Shown here piece after piece: positions 11,701 through 26,800 of a stretch of DNA of 64,000 bases (position 1 is the first letter of the stretch; each line of letters opens with the position of its first letter). The position numbers were made by a program, and so were the translations under genes. This DNA is from Istiophorus platypterus (lineage: Eukaryota > Chordata > Actinopteri > Istiophoriformes > Istiophoridae). The notes below the pieces were generated by a model. That model saw nothing but the letters and a program-made list of their open reading frames with translations, made no database searches and had not been told where the DNA came from. The stretch covers positions 10,682,001 through 10,746,000 of the forward strand of contig CM029124.1 in NCBI GenBank assembly GCA_016859345.1, written 5' to 3'.

Positions 11701-14700
11701 TGTTATGCTCAACATATCCAGCAGGGGGGGGGGGGCATGTAGCATCCCCACCCTAAGTTACCAAACAATGTGTCCTGCCAGGGAAAAAAACAAAATTAGC
11801 ACAAAAAATTACACTCCTTTCAGGATACAATGCTCAGTAATTAATCATTCTCTTGCTTTACCCTTTGCTTTTCAAACACAGGGCAACTTGCCACAACATG
11901 CCCCTTTTTCTTTCAAATCCTCCTAATCAGCCTTAACATACAGCCCTACGGGAACAAAATTTCTGCCCCCTCTGAGACACCCCAGCCAAAACCTTTACCC
12001 CTGATTGAGGACATATTCGTCAACAAAATGTTTTTTCCTTGAATTAAATTTTTTTTCCATTCAAATATGTTGTCGGTCTCTCTCGGAAACAGTTTTCAAA
12101 GGTCTGCATCAGCACTAACTGTTCAAGTTGCTCAAAATCTCTGACTTTATTAGATGTACACCAGCAATCAAAAAGAGCCACCTTCTCACGAGCGAATTCA
12201 CCTTAAGTCTGATGCCCTTGTTTTTTCAAACAAAACTTTTGACGATATGCTTCCGGCGCCAACTCGCTCTGGGCACAGCAGCTTTTGCTTCTTCCAACTG
12301 TCTTTCGCCACAAGCGACAATGAACTCCATCTGAGCTTTACCGCTCTGGACGCAATGCAAGAACAAAGTCCACAAACTTCAGCCACTTCATTGTAGAAGC
12401 CACCTGCTCAAACACGATGAAATCTCTGTCAACATGCTTTTTAATGAAAAGGAGGGACCAAGCAGATGTTTCTGCTCACATCAAACTCTCCGGATTTATC
12501 AAAAAAAAATCCCTGAGAAACACCAAACTCTTAACTCACGCAAGCGAAGCTCAAGCTTTTTCGTTTCAAGATCGTGCAGATATTCCAGTTCCTTCGCTTT
12601 TAGAGCCAACGCTGTAACTCCGCTTCCAGTTCTTTAAGTCTTATGGCTTCAACAGTTTGAGTAGACCACTTAGGAGTTTCTGAAGTACTCTGCAACTGTG
12701 GCAAAATACCTTCATCCACCAAGGCAGCGTATGACTCCACCTTACCAACTCATTTCTTAATCTGTTTAGAAACAGCTACATTGCAGTGATCGCCAATTAA
12801 CAGCAAATTATCTTTAGTACACCGATGAAATTCCTCCAGTGTATGATATAAAACAAACCGCTCCAATTTGAACTCCATCTTCAGGAGATCAAATAAAATC
12901 CAGCCACAGGGCAAAATGTTGCTGAACACAGCCTCAAACAGCAAACTCCTGACTCATAAATTACTGCTCCCCAAAGTGCAGCAACAAGCACAAGACCAGC
13001 AAAACTGTGTCTTCAAGTTGTACAAAACACAAAAGGCAACAGAGTAAAACTGGCTACAGGCAAAATGCACTGTCAGAACATCCACCTAATGCAGGCCCAC
13101 TGCCACTGAGCCACTAAATCTAGATTTCCAAAGAAAAACATTGAAAAAAATTAAAGGTTTTCAGATCGGACGAGCCCCCAAATGCACATTAAAAATATAG
13201 GTGTTTCGATAAACCTGTTGACTTAAGTATTACGCATTGCTGATTCAGTGAGATCATGTGTTTTAAGAGCTTTATCCTCATTAAAGGAGCACTCCACCAA
13301 TTTTACAGAGGAATGTCTGTTTGCTTACCACTTAGAATAAAGTTCAGTCTATAAAACAGTTGTATAACGACTTCTATGGCTGTAAGGGAAGCTTTTTGAA
13401 AGAGTTCCCCACTGTAAGCCTTACGATGGATAGTTTTTTACAAAAGCGAAACCGGAGTTATCGTTTCTTATATTCCATACATTCTTCTCCCTTGTCAAGA
13501 GTCTGGTGCCTACATTACCAACAATGTAACTTGCCTGCCTACAATTTGGATGTAGATTGCTGTTTAGTGGCTAATGTTTGATGTCTAAAATCGATGGAGT
13601 TCCCCTTCTAAGTCAGAGAAAAAGGGTTATATTGACCCGGGCTTGACACTGCATTAAAGGCTGCATTATGGACTGAAGGTGTGTCGTTCGAAAGACGTGG
13701 GCCTTTTACCCAGAAGGGAGGGTCTGATGAAAGACAGCATTGACTTGTATTTGGGGAAACATAAGATCCAGCAATTCTGGAGCTTGACCCATTTAAGTGA
13801 CCAAAAGTCAGGATATCGTGTCCTTTGCTGCTTTAATTTTGACATCTTTTTTTAATCTGTGTCCCATGAGATGCCTCAAATATAATGAAAGTGCAGTAAT
13901 CGCTAAATTTCCCCTTTGAGTTGATGTTGAGAAAATGAATGTATTGGTAATGATGGTAGATTTCCATTTTTACCCCATTGTTTCTTTTTAACCATCATAT
14001 CTCTAAGCTAAACCATTCCCCGCAAACAGCTCAGTCCAATTAGTCGTCACTGTCTCGTTTTGTAAGACCCAAGTAGTGAGCATAACTGTATCTGATCACA
14101 TGCTCTCTGTGAATAGCTTCCCTGCCTTTAATATTTCATAGATTAATTATAAAAGTGTCCCTGTTCTCATGTCAGCACAAATTAGCGTAACTGTCACAAT
14201 GTCTCAATGTTTCAATGTGAAAAGCCACTTCAGTACATACATCTACTGAAAACCGTGTCGCAGGCACAATGCATCGTTGCTATTCTGATACAATCTTTTT
14301 TGACTGATTTGCTTGAAATAATGGTTTCTGGGATCCTTCTTAGAGAAAGCATTTCTATAAAACCAGAGCCTCTTAAATTAATTCTGAACCTGTTTTTTTT
14401 TTTTTTGGGGGGGTGAGTCAGTCCTGTGTTCCCCAGCTCTACACTGCACATAATGGGAACCTGAGAAAGATGTTCCCCAGCCCTGTATTGGCTTAAGATG
14501 ACATGGGCTAACTCATCAAAAGGTTGGTGTCCCAGAATCACTTAAGGTCATAGCTTCATGCTTCCTTGGGGGAAAACTAGCCCACTGGTATATATGTTTT
14601 TGGAATCTAACTCTTGCACCAACTGATATATATCATGACCTAAGTATCTAATTTAATCTAGTCTGCTTTTGCCTCCCAAGTTATTTTTTTCTTCACTTAT

Positions 14701-14829
14701 CTATGGTTTATTTTGAGCACCTTTTTTTTAAAATTGTTGGCGGCGTCTGACATCTCACCAGTACCAGTGCAGTGATATTGTTACCATACAACAGGGGAAT
14801 GCAGAGACTTTCCTTGCGACAGGGGTCAA

Positions 14830-14870
<41 letters not shown>

Positions 14871-17800
14871 TCTTTTTACCCTACATAATGTTTCCCTCGT
14901 AACTAACTTATCTATTCATAACCACATTTAATTTTAATTTTTTTGTCACTCAGAACACCATTAATAACAATTGGTTTTGTTTTGTTTATATGGCTGTTTT
15001 GAAGTCTGTTTTGAAAATGATCCCAGTATTACAGTGAAAAATTTGGCCTGTGGATAGCCTGCATCAAACACATGCTCCACAGGATTCTCATACCTTTGTT
15101 TCTGTTTGATCTTTTACAGTCCTGCATGCTGTATTAAGGTATTCATCAAAGCTGCTGTCCACTGCTGCCATTTTCACTGTCTCTAAATGCAGGCTGCTGC
15201 CAAACAGTTTTCCTGCTACCAGGTCTTATTCTGATGTTGAAGGATCTTTTCAAGTGTGGTGTTGTTTCCTCTCTGAGCTGTTATCGAGAGAGTGCAGTTC
15301 AGTAGCTAGCCACCCATGCAAGGAGTCAAAGGTGAGCCTGAGATCAGTGGGACTACTTGAAAGCTGAGATGGCGTTGCGTAAGAGAGGAAGCTAAATTAA
15401 TCTGCTGAAATCAAACTAAGCCTCAGGGGTTGTCCAGACCAACAATGCTGCCTTTGCAATTTAAGAAGGCTCTGTTACATCACCATACTTGTCCTACTCA
15501 CGCAGCCATCAATAAAGACTAAAGTGCCATGCTTGGGTTTTGTACTGAACGGCCTGTGCTGTTGAGCGTGCTATGCTGAAACACATTAGCCCTAAGAGGT
15601 ACTGACAAAAGGTTTCCTCAAGTATATGATACTGTACATCTCATGCAGCATAACTTTTTCAAAGCTCTATTTGTCAGCTGCATTTTCATAAATGTGTCTG
15701 TCTACTTACTTACTTATATTTCTCTGTGTTATAAGATATCTGTCTTTGGATACACCATTTCCCAACAGTTACGCTAATGTTTTTTAAAATGTGAAGTTTG
15801 AAAAGTAAGTTTTATTATTTTTATGTTTTTTTTTTTTACTTTTTGAGTTTTAGCAATTTGTTTGTTGTAGAAGATCCAGAAATCAGGTCCCACCAGCATA
15901 GCAAAGTAACAAATAACTTGCAAGTGTTTTCAGTTGTACTGTGTTTACCCGAAAAGAAACACATGGGAGTGTGATTCCTTTCGGCAGGCAAAAAAAGTAA
16001 TGGTGCTCCGCGAACACATGTATGGCTGCAGTCTTAACAGAATGTGTTTGTTTATGAGACAAATCCCGAGAGACCACACAGCATCCAACGTTTTGTACAG
16101 GTATGATGGATTCCTTCCAAGTTAGATAAGCGGAGCGAGTCAAAGGCATCTTTTGATGGATGCAAGATGCTCTATTGGGGGTTTGTTTACTAGAGGTAGA
16201 TGAGTCACTTAATCACTGACAGAATGGTAGTGATCCGTGAGACGGGCATCAGCTAACATCATCTGCAACCTGTCTCTCTAGTCATTAGAGAAGAATCCAA
16301 AATGGCTCTCAGACTGTCAAGTGTCTGCGTACCTCTCAGGTGATTAAGAGGAGGGTGTTGACATCAATCATCTCTGCACACGGAATTGCAATGCATTAGG
16401 CCGTCGGAGCATCATGGGGGGAAAACCTATTGCTGTATGCTTTTCATGCTTAATAACATTCTGAGAGACATCACTAATATTTTCCAGGGAGCAGTTTTGA
16501 AAGAAGCTGTGGGACCTGGTGTTTTTGCAAAACACGGAGGGAAGTGTCTCCCCCGATGCTCAGCCTCAACAAATGTGGGATGGATATGAATGAAATGTTG
16601 TACAGACAGAGGATGAAGCCTATTGACTTAAGCAATCTGGCTTTCCCTGTAGCTCCATTAGGAGGTGGATATATTTGGGGTTTTTTTTGTGAAATATCCC
16701 AACATCTGTTGTATGGATGACAGTTGTGACCATTATGATCCCTTTACTTTTCATATAGCACCACCAGTATATCAAAGTTCAGATCAGAATCTATTGCATA
16801 CTGTGGATGTATTGTCACCAAATTTCGTAGAGACATTTATGGTTCTCAGACTGACTTTGTGATCCCCTGGCTTTCTCTATAGCACCACCATGTGGGTTTG
16901 TGTGAAATGTCACATCATTAATAAGGTGGAAATATTAATGTAACCCCTAATCTAGCACCATCAAGTCAAACTTTAAATATTTACAATGCTTTGGTTTATG
17001 TCCAGATACCCGCAAAACTAAGAACATTCCCATCTGTCTAAGTTGTTGTTTTTACTGCTAATTAGCAAGTGTTAGCATGTTAATATGCTACAGCGAGGTG
17101 GTGAACGTTGTAAAAATAAAACCTGCCAAACATCAGCTTAGGGCTACAACTAATGATTATTGTCATCATTGATTATTCAGTGAATTATTTTCTCAATTCA
17201 TCGATTCACTATAAAACATTAGAAATGTTTGAAAAATTGTCAGCCATTATTTTCTTAAGGTGATGTCATCAAAGTGCTTGTATTCCCTGAACAGCTCTCC
17301 AAACCTGCAAAATACTCAGTTTACATTCCCAAGCAGGGACTGATGAATATTTACCGTTTTTACATGAAAAATGACCTAATTATTGAATCTATTATCAAAA
17401 TAGTTGCCTATTATTTTTCCATAAAACTACCAATCAATTAATCAACCTACTGTTTGAGCTCAAATCAGCTTGGTTAGTACACTGACATTAGCATTTAGCT
17501 CTAAGCACTGCTGCCTCTTAGCACAGATTCGCAGAGTATGGCTGAAGACTTGTCATGTTGTAAATTCACTGGTGCACATCTGTGTCATTTCTTTGTACCA
17601 TGTTGCATAATCTGATACCATTATATGGGCCTTTTTAGAATTTGATCTTACTAACTAAAACCGAAACTGTCTGTCAGGAGTTAAAGTTCACTGTACCTTT
17701 GACTCCAAACCTGTTTTACCAACAGATAAAGAGATGCTGGAATGGTCTGTGCCGCACAATAATGCTGGGTTTTCAGCCTGACTGTGCTTTACTTTCCTTT

Positions 17801-20800
17801 CTTTGTGTCTATTTTTGTCTGTGCTCGCTCACTCTCACTTGCTACAAATTTCACTTATTGTTTCACTTGTCAACACAGATTATGTGGAGTTTCACTGGGT
17901 TTTGATTTGTGGATAAAATGGGTTTAAATATAGAAAGGTCAGAGAGGTGCAGTCCGACACAAGTGGCCAGATACACAGGGTACGATCAGCCTGGTAACAG
18001 TGCAGGTAAAAATGGCTCGGAATGACATGGGGAAGGGCAGGATGTAGACTATCAACCATTAAAGGTGGAGTGACGGTTCTAATCCAGTACACTTTTTGCT
18101 AAATTCGGTAGATATTTCCTTCCTGAAAAAAAAATCTGCTGTTTGTTTGTTACATTCCTTTTTAGCTTAACCGCAAACCCACGTTCCGCTTTTCTGGCAC
18201 TTTCTATGTACTTTTGACATCGTATTCGTGTACATGACGTTTTTTTTGATATGCTTTATATGATAAGGTTTTATTTTTCTTCAGCCATAAGATACAGTAT
18301 CCACTTCCACGCCGCACAAGACATTGTGGATTCCGCCATTGGCAATGCGTGTCCACGAATTTGGAGGGGGCGGGGCTTCTGAGAGAGCACTGAAGGGAGG
18401 CGTGTAATTGATTTGCTGTTGAGTTCAACTATCTGCAATCTCCAGAATCACTTACTCCACCTTTAAATACAAGTGAAACTTTAAAATTCGTTTTATTCCA
18501 TGTCTCTATGTGTATATGTAGTCCTTACCTGTTTCCATAAGGCTGCATAAGGGAGCAGAACTACATTTTGTTGTTAATTTTGATTGATGAAAACACATTG
18601 TAGGCCTGAAGACCTGTGATTACCCTAAAGTATTGAAAATGGATGTTGTACTAATATGTTCGATTTCTGCTCTGCTGCTTGCAGCCAAATCTCCCAAAAA
18701 CAATAAACTCAAAATTCAGCATGGTAATAACAATATGCAAAGTCATCTGTCAAAAGTCAGTTTCCAGCCAAAGGCAAACAGCAGACAGTGAGGGAGAAAG
18801 CCAAAAGAGAGATGCTAAATGTCTCCATATTATAAACGTTCAGTAATGTCCTTGAGCTGAATTCTTTTGGCAGAATTAGACCAAAATCATGAATCATACC
18901 AGAGCCTCTCAGTCTCTTTTTTTCACTCTTGCTCTCCCTTTCTTTCAACATTCCTCTTCTGTATTCTGATCACACTAATAAATCATATGAAAAGTGGTAC
19001 TTTGTTGAGGGACTGGACATTTAAACCTGATTATAGTCGCATTAAGATTTTGCAAGACCACGGACCCTGTCCCAAGTTCTCCTCTTTTGGAAATTACCAA
19101 AGCCTGCAGCTTATATTCAGGTCAAGAGGACCAGTTAGGGCCATGTTGATACCTTTTTTGGGTAAAAATCAGAGGCTAGAGATGATTATGGCCCAAGGCT
19201 GTGGTATATTTGTCCATTTTTAAGTAGGTACATTGTTCCTCTCAGCATCATGCTTTTCAGTCTTTCAAATGCCTTGTTTGCTGCTGAAGCTGTAACCATG
19301 CTCCTCAGTAATCAGACCGTCAAAAGTCCTACGTTAACACGTTACCTGTTTGTGCTAAATTGAATCATTTTTGTTTCTATGGTCTATTCATTTAGAACAA
19401 ATGACGAAATTACTGATACTTAAAGATACCATCATGCATGCTGCCTTTATCACAAGATTTTTTAATGATGGCATTAATGGAGGCTCACCTTCCACAATGC
19501 ACTGTGTAATAGAAAGTGATATTCTATTTTTCACCTTGCTAAGTGTGATGTTTTTTCAAATTTGGAGTGTCTGGTAGTAGTTTCATTTTGTTTGACATCT
19601 TTAGCTTCATACCTGGATTTATCTCCTATTAGTACAGATACTTAGTGCTGCAGATGAGTCATTACAATAGAGGGGAAATGGAAGCAGATTTAACCTAAAT
19701 CTATCCTAAATTCCAGGGTTAATGCTTTGATGCGTTAAAATTATTTACTCTCTAGCTTGCTATGATACAAAGATATAACATGAACAAATATTTTAAAGAT
19801 ATAAAAATACACATTGTGGAGGCAGAATGTCAGGTGGGAGCTGCTACAGCCTTTGGATATGTATTGCGTCCCGTGAAAATAGAAGAAAAGAAAAAGAAAA
19901 TAACTGGTGATGGAGGTTCACTGTCATTAAGATAATAAACCTTCTCAATCTGCAGTACGTTGGCTGTAATCAACAGGAGAAAAAGGTGAGGAGAAGGCAA
20001 CCATGGAAACAGTGACTGTGAGGATGGTGTGAGTCAGGAACAGAGCAACGCACTGGAGGGAAATGACTTGAAAAAATAAATAAGAGATTAGCAATCTCAA
20101 TGAAATATTTTAGGAAGATTTATCTTTACCATGGCATTTTGTTTAGTGTGCTGGCAAAAGAGACAGACAAGCTGGATTCACTGTCTTCAAGACACACACT
20201 GAGCCATTAGCGTATGCCAGGGTATTACACAACATTATGGCCACTTAACACTCACCACTTTTTTTATAGTTAATGTTCCCGTTCTTAAAGGCACAGTGAG
20301 ATGAAAAATATGTTTTCCAAGTTCTTATCCTATGTTCCTGTGTTAATTGTGAATTTATACCTTAGTTAAATTATGTTTTTTTAAATAATTTTTCAGTATC
20401 TCTTTTCTCTTCCTGTAAAAGTTTAAACATATATTTGATGAATCTGTGGGTGAATACATAAATATATCCAATCAAATGTGATTTTGGGCGGCTAGTCAGT
20501 GCTGTCCATCATACAAAATTGTATTGGACTGAACAATGTCTTAATAGGAGGTGTGTTTTTATTTCACTCTTATTTCACTCACTTTTATTTCACTCTTCCC
20601 AACCTAACAGGGCTTGTAAGGGAGATGTATGTGGAGGCCAACAATTTTCTTAAGATCAATGTCTTTCTGTATCCCAAACTATTCATCAGTCCATGCCCAC
20701 TGTGGAACGATCTGTTCCTGTAGGATCTTATTTAAATCCCTCTCATATCTAAACCTCACCCACATATTCTAGTTCCCTCAGAAATATGTCACTTTACTGA

Positions 20801-23800
20801 AGCTAAAGCTGTTATGACCTGCAATGACTCATTTTTGTAAATTTGGGGGCAGCGAAAACATGCTGTTAACACATCTGACATATATTCAACTTTTAAGTTG
20901 ATATTGGGATCTTGTTTGCTTATTTACACATCCAACATTATCATTCACTATCAAACACTTGCATTCTTCTTATCATCATTCCTTTTAGCTCTGGTTTTGG
21001 TCTCTACCAATCCTAAAGGGAAATTTCTTGGTCTTTAGGGGCTAAATGCTCCATCACCTTCGGCAGATTGATACTAACTGTGTCTGTCTGCAGATTGGTG
21101 CTGAGCAGGTAGCATAGTGGCTTCACAGAGCTGTTACATTGAAAACAGTTGCCTGCTGTGGCCAAAAATGAGGCTGATGAGAGCAGTAAGAGTAAAACCA
21201 AAACAGTTAAGTTAAAAGATGTTCTAAAGCTCTGAAGAGGTGCAGAGGAACTGCAGATGGATGATAATTCTCTGGGGTTTCGTCTCTACGAGCAGCATCT
21301 CACAGAAGGTCATTTGATCCATTGTTCGTTGAAAGAAATTGACTGTTGGAGCTTTAAGTAATACTCACTTTTCTCAGTCCTCTTGGTTTTAATGCTATAA
21401 GTAAACCAAAAGCTAACCAGGATCATCGCCTCCATTGCAGATGTGTATAATTGCCATGTGTCATTCACAAATCTGGCTGCTAGAGTACCTTGATTTTTCC
21501 TTCATTTCTCCTTTGGGCTCTTATTATAACTGAGTCATTCTGTCAGACCATTGCTAGCGGGGAAATGAGGGCCCTGGCATAAACTAAAAATGTTGAAGGA
21601 CTATGTTGAAGGGCTGTCCTTTGACCCAACATCTGCCAGCATGTACACATCAGGAGTAGGGTCTATATATTTATGAGAGCTGTGTTTCTAGTGATCTCAG
21701 TGCTTGGAATTTATTTGATTTGTTGAACCAAAATAAATGCCGCTGGACAGACTATCGTGCCTCAGCTGGGATTTAATCGGCCCAGATGGAATCTAACAGA
21801 TTTGCAGAGAAATCAAAATAGAAATCGTAATGGAGCCTGTCAGCTCTGGATCCTGGGAGCTGGGCTGTACAGGGGGAAGTCTTCAGAGGGGCTAATCACT
21901 TTCAGATGAGTAGAGTCTATTCCCAGTGAAGACGTGACTGCGTACTCTGTGTATTGTATGTGGGTTCTGTGTTTTTTAGTGTGCAAATCTGTGTAGTTTT
22001 CACAGAGGTTCTCTCCGTATCGCTTTGACCAAAACAATGAGATTAATCTATAATTGGTAAAATGTGTTTGGGATCAGTTACCAGCAAGATGGATATTAAG
22101 TATTAAAAGTAAAAGTACTTGTTTTATAGTAAAATGTTCCGAATATGACTGATAATTACTATATTTGAATTTATTATGTAATGAACCAAACCTAGTGGCC
22201 AAGAACTTTTGCGAGGGTAATGAGATGGTTAATTGAAGAGGAAAGAAGAAGAAGACTAAAAAAAATGTCTGATACAAGCTCTTTTTCTAATTCCCTTTTG
22301 GTGGCAGCATAATCACTGCATGGGTTATGTTCATAGGCCAGTCTTTTTTTTTTTTTTTTGATGAATGAACTGCTACATTTATTAACGACAGCAGAGTCGC
22401 GAGGAGGTGGCTGGAGTGGACGGCGGGCACACAAAGCACTCAACTGTCACACCAGAGACCAGAGTTCAATCCGAACATATTGTGTCTGAAATCAGCCTAA
22501 ACCCTTTAACCCCGTGCTGCCAGCATTACAATAAAGAAAAGTTTAATAATGATGTAGGCACCACAAATGGATAATGTACTGCAGGATTCAGTGCATGGTT
22601 GTAAAAGAATGTGTTGTCATTGAGCATTTCTCTGATACTTTCATTATCAACATATTTGTAACATTTTCTCATTATATTAATAGTAATCATAATCCAGTTG
22701 CAATTGCATTTCTTTCAAAATCTATTTACTGCTGCAAATTAGTCATGTATAAATAATTCCCACTGCACTTTGAAAAAAAAAAGAGTATTTTGTTTACAAA
22801 AGGGTGTTACCTTTAAAACAAAGCTATGGGAAAGTGTTAAGTGTTTAATTCAAGAAGAGACACTTTAGTTAATTCAAGATCAGAAGTTGCCTTTAATTGG
22901 CCTTGGAAACTCTGTGCCCTTGCCATTCGTCATCCCAGCATGTTCCGTTTTCCTTTCACAATCACAGTTCAAAACTCAGAAACATCTGCCACTGAACCAG
23001 AGACTCAACTTGATCTTTCAGATACTCCACATATGTGGCTCCTATTGCACATGGCATGTCAAATACTCAAACTGTTGGGCTTCTCCTGTGTGTATCGATA
23101 TCATAGCACCCCTTTGCCTTTTAGCCCCTGCTGCTTGACGCTCATATACTTGTGCCATCATCTTGACCAGGATACAACTCCTCATCGTTTTTTGTTTTTT
23201 TTGAATTTACTTTATTCTTTGATAAGCAAAGGCTCATCCCTCTCCTTTTTGGGATGGACACCCCCCCCCCCCCCACCCCACCCCCACCCCCTCAGCCACC
23301 TTCTTTCTCATGACAGATGACTTCATGCAATCAATCTAGACAGAGCCCAGGATAGCCACCCTAAGTATTCATAGTTAGGGAAAATCCCCAAACACACAGA
23401 TATATGCACGGACACAATTGGTGCCGCTGACCTTGTATTGAGGCTGCTGCCTCAGTAAAACCCCCCAAATTCCTCCTAATCCTGCTCCACCAGGCGAAGG
23501 AATAAACTGAACCCTCCCTCGTCTATTCAGTACCATGCCATTGTAAGACTAAAAAAAGGCACAGCGGACATGAAAATCCTGAATTGAATGATTCAGATCA
23601 AAATCTTAGTATTGAAATACACGCAGGCCTCTCCAAAATGCATTTCAAGATGAGGTGGAGCCAGGCTGTTTTTTTGGCGGGGGGGGGGGCTTGGCAGTGA
23701 ATTATTATAAATGGCTTTTTTTTTTTTAACAGCAATATGTTAGTTGTCACTCTGGCATGTGTTCACAGCGACACACGATGGCAGTTTTTTCAATTTTACC

Positions 23801-26800
23801 CTGGAAATCCTCCTTTCCCGATATCACATTTACTTTTCAAGACCTGTTTTTTTACAGACTGAGTTTCTGTGAATTGCGATTTGTTTGAATAGGTAAACCA
23901 TAAACACCTCCGCATGGAGTTTTGTTGTTTTCTGTTTTTTCAGCATCCTTTGGTGAGGGTGTGTTGTTACTTCCCCGACACCAAGAAATTCCTCCCTAAT
24001 GTTCAGCAAGAGTTGAGCGAGTCTGATTTTTTTTCAAGTTAGCAATGTCTGATTTCTTTTTCTCACAGCTACAATTCTTGCTAAAAAGCCAAAGCATAGC
24101 CAAGAGGTCAGCCACTGACCCTGCTGAAGTGTCAGTCTGGTATGTGTTCCTCTATTTAAATAGAGCTTTTCTCTTGAGATTGAGTAGTTGGAGCTTTTAA
24201 AAGACCATTAATTTTACTAGGGCAGGTTCAGCCATGCAGTTAATCACGTCTGTATTGTTTACATGCCTGAAAGAAATTGATACAGACTTTTGCCTTGCTA
24301 TTCAAAAGCCTCAAGGACTTGTAGTTTAACATAATAAAGGAGAGTATAATCACCACTTCAGTACATGCAATCGTCAGACCAGTGGAGCATTGCCAAAAGT
24401 TAAAACTCAAAAAAGAATTTTCTCTGGGTACTATACTTATTTTTCTCACTTAAGTTAGAACAGAGGACAAAACTGCTCCTGTCATTGTGTGAGTGACATT
24501 TTAATGACTCAGGATTTTGGAAGGTTTTGCTCCTTAACGAAGAGTGTTTACACCCCAGCTACAAAAAGAAAGGAAGATTACTTGCTGTGGTGTGTAAGAT
24601 GATGCAATAAGTCAGTGGTTCCAAACCCTCACAGCCCTGTTAATTAGCGAATTGGATATCTTTTTAATTAGTTGTAATATTAAAGTGGGTGTAATGGATA
24701 TATTTTTTCATGCAATTGAATTTTCAGTCTTATGGTCGTTTTGATTACGTTTACATTTGTGCAACTTGGAGTTGCAGACATTTATCCATTACTTTTAACT
24801 ACTTCAACCATAAATCCTTTATGTTCAGATAACTGTTTCGACCTCTGTATTCACCTGCTAATAGTTTTCACAGTCTTAATCACAAGCTGTGGTGTTTTTT
24901 ATAGCCGACTCTGTAAAGTAATTTTTCTTTTTCTAACTGATTTGCATCACAATCTTTCCACGTACCCCCTGGTAACTACGGATGGATCCCCGAGGGCACT
25001 GGCACCCTGTTTTGGAATCTCTGTTTTGTACAGGGCCGTTGGAGCCATGTCCCGGCTATGTGTGTTTGTTGTGTAAACAGTTCTTTACTACTGTGCGTGC
25101 ACTGATTCACAGGGGTTATTTCAAGTTTTGTAATCCCAGTAACTCAGTGATTTTCATGTTTGCCTGATGTTTTAGGTGTAAAATTCTATTGCAGTCTCCT
25201 TTTGAGGCCAAACACAGGAAGAGGTCATACATATTTATTTAGCTCATGCCTCTAGCTTTCATGGTTTTGGTTCCTCTTATCTCTTGTCTTTTTTCCGCAA
25301 TAGAAATAGAAACTTCCTTGTAGTGTTACTATTCTCCTCGCAGCTTGTTTTTCCTGCTGAGCCACTCTAAAAAACAGAAGCTGTGACCCACAGGAAGCCA
25401 TAATAGCTAGAATAGAAATTATCTATTGTATCCCAAAGTCAGCTAACTTTGCCTTGAAGATGATAAGGCTGCTAATAATAAGAAACTCATACTCAGTTGT
25501 GGACGACACTCTTGACTAAGGAAGTAATTAAGCTTAAGCAGTTTATCAGTGGCTGGCCGGAGATGTGCCGTCTTAGTGTGATAAGAAGGGGCTGGTGAGG
25601 TATGCCCTTTCTCTCAAGTGTCCACCCCACCCTCTTTTTTCATCCTCTCCATCCACTTCCCATAGGGGAAGCCCAAAGCAGATGGATCCTAAGAGCCACA
25701 CGACTCAGCCACCATGTCACTCATCCTCCCCACTCTCCTCAAATGTCCAATCAGGCTAATTTTAGCCCCGTGTGAGAGGTCTGTGTTAAATTTGGCAGCG
25801 TGTCCCTAAGCACACCATGATGCAGATCCATTTGTACTGACCGTGTGTGGACAGACATGCTCTCTTTCTGTTTTCATTTTCAAAATGATGATCCCATGTG
25901 ACTGCTATTTTACAGTAAGCAGAACTAACATAGGAAGAACTATTTGTGAGCAGCATGAGTATGTCCCTTTCAGTGATCGGAAAAAAAGCTTCTTTTAGCA
26001 CCCAGGCACATACCTGACCATCAACAGTGTACAGAGGTAGAATACAGCACATTAAGTCACTGCTGTTGAGACAGCGTGTTATGTAAACACCTACGACTCG
26101 TGGCGGCTCATTACAGCTATTTGAAACCTACTGTATACTGCACATACACTTGTAGGTCTGACTGAAGATAAACTGGCTTTGTTAAAGAGTAGCTTTTAAA
26201 AAAAAAAAATCCAATCTCTTAATTTAATAGTTTATAAAAAAATAAAAAAGAAAAGCCTTGATTTTCATAGCTTAGGGCTCTTGATTTCGGTGAAAATAAT
26301 AAGAGATAACATAAGAAAGGAAATGTGACTTTCTGTGACTACCAGGACTCTGAGCTAAAGACGGACTGGAAGGCTCAAACACAGCTGAGCTCTGTATTGT
26401 ATCTGTTATTTCTGCACCGTTACATAAAGCTGTCCCTCTCACTGTGATATAGCCACTGGCCTGCAGCTACTGAGTGCCCCCACTCAAAGTCTTGATATGT
26501 TTCTAAACATTTAAATAATGATGCATCTGATGTATTTATATTGACAACTGCAGAGAATGCAGTGGAATCAATAGGTCATAAAGCAGACGAGCCAGAAGCC
26601 ACCATTTGTTTACAATGACAGATATGATGAATGAACAGTGCACAGAATAGAAAACAAATCAGTGCTGTGCATGGGAATATGCAGACCACTAATGAGCACA
26701 TGAATAAAATTAAGTTCTCTGCACACTTCTTACTCACTTTCAAATACTGCAAATGGAACTTTACTGGCCACCCTCCATATACAGTAATGATGTTATCACA

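Noticed and set aside
22375..22480. Possible tRNA-like element (gagttcaatcc resembling a B box)
   Set aside because: No A box or cloverleaf could be drawn around it; at most a diverged SINE trace.
22841..23320. 159-codon open frame in intron 3
   Set aside because: No recognisable domain; ends in a Pro/His run created by the C-rich tract; no splice context; likely chance.
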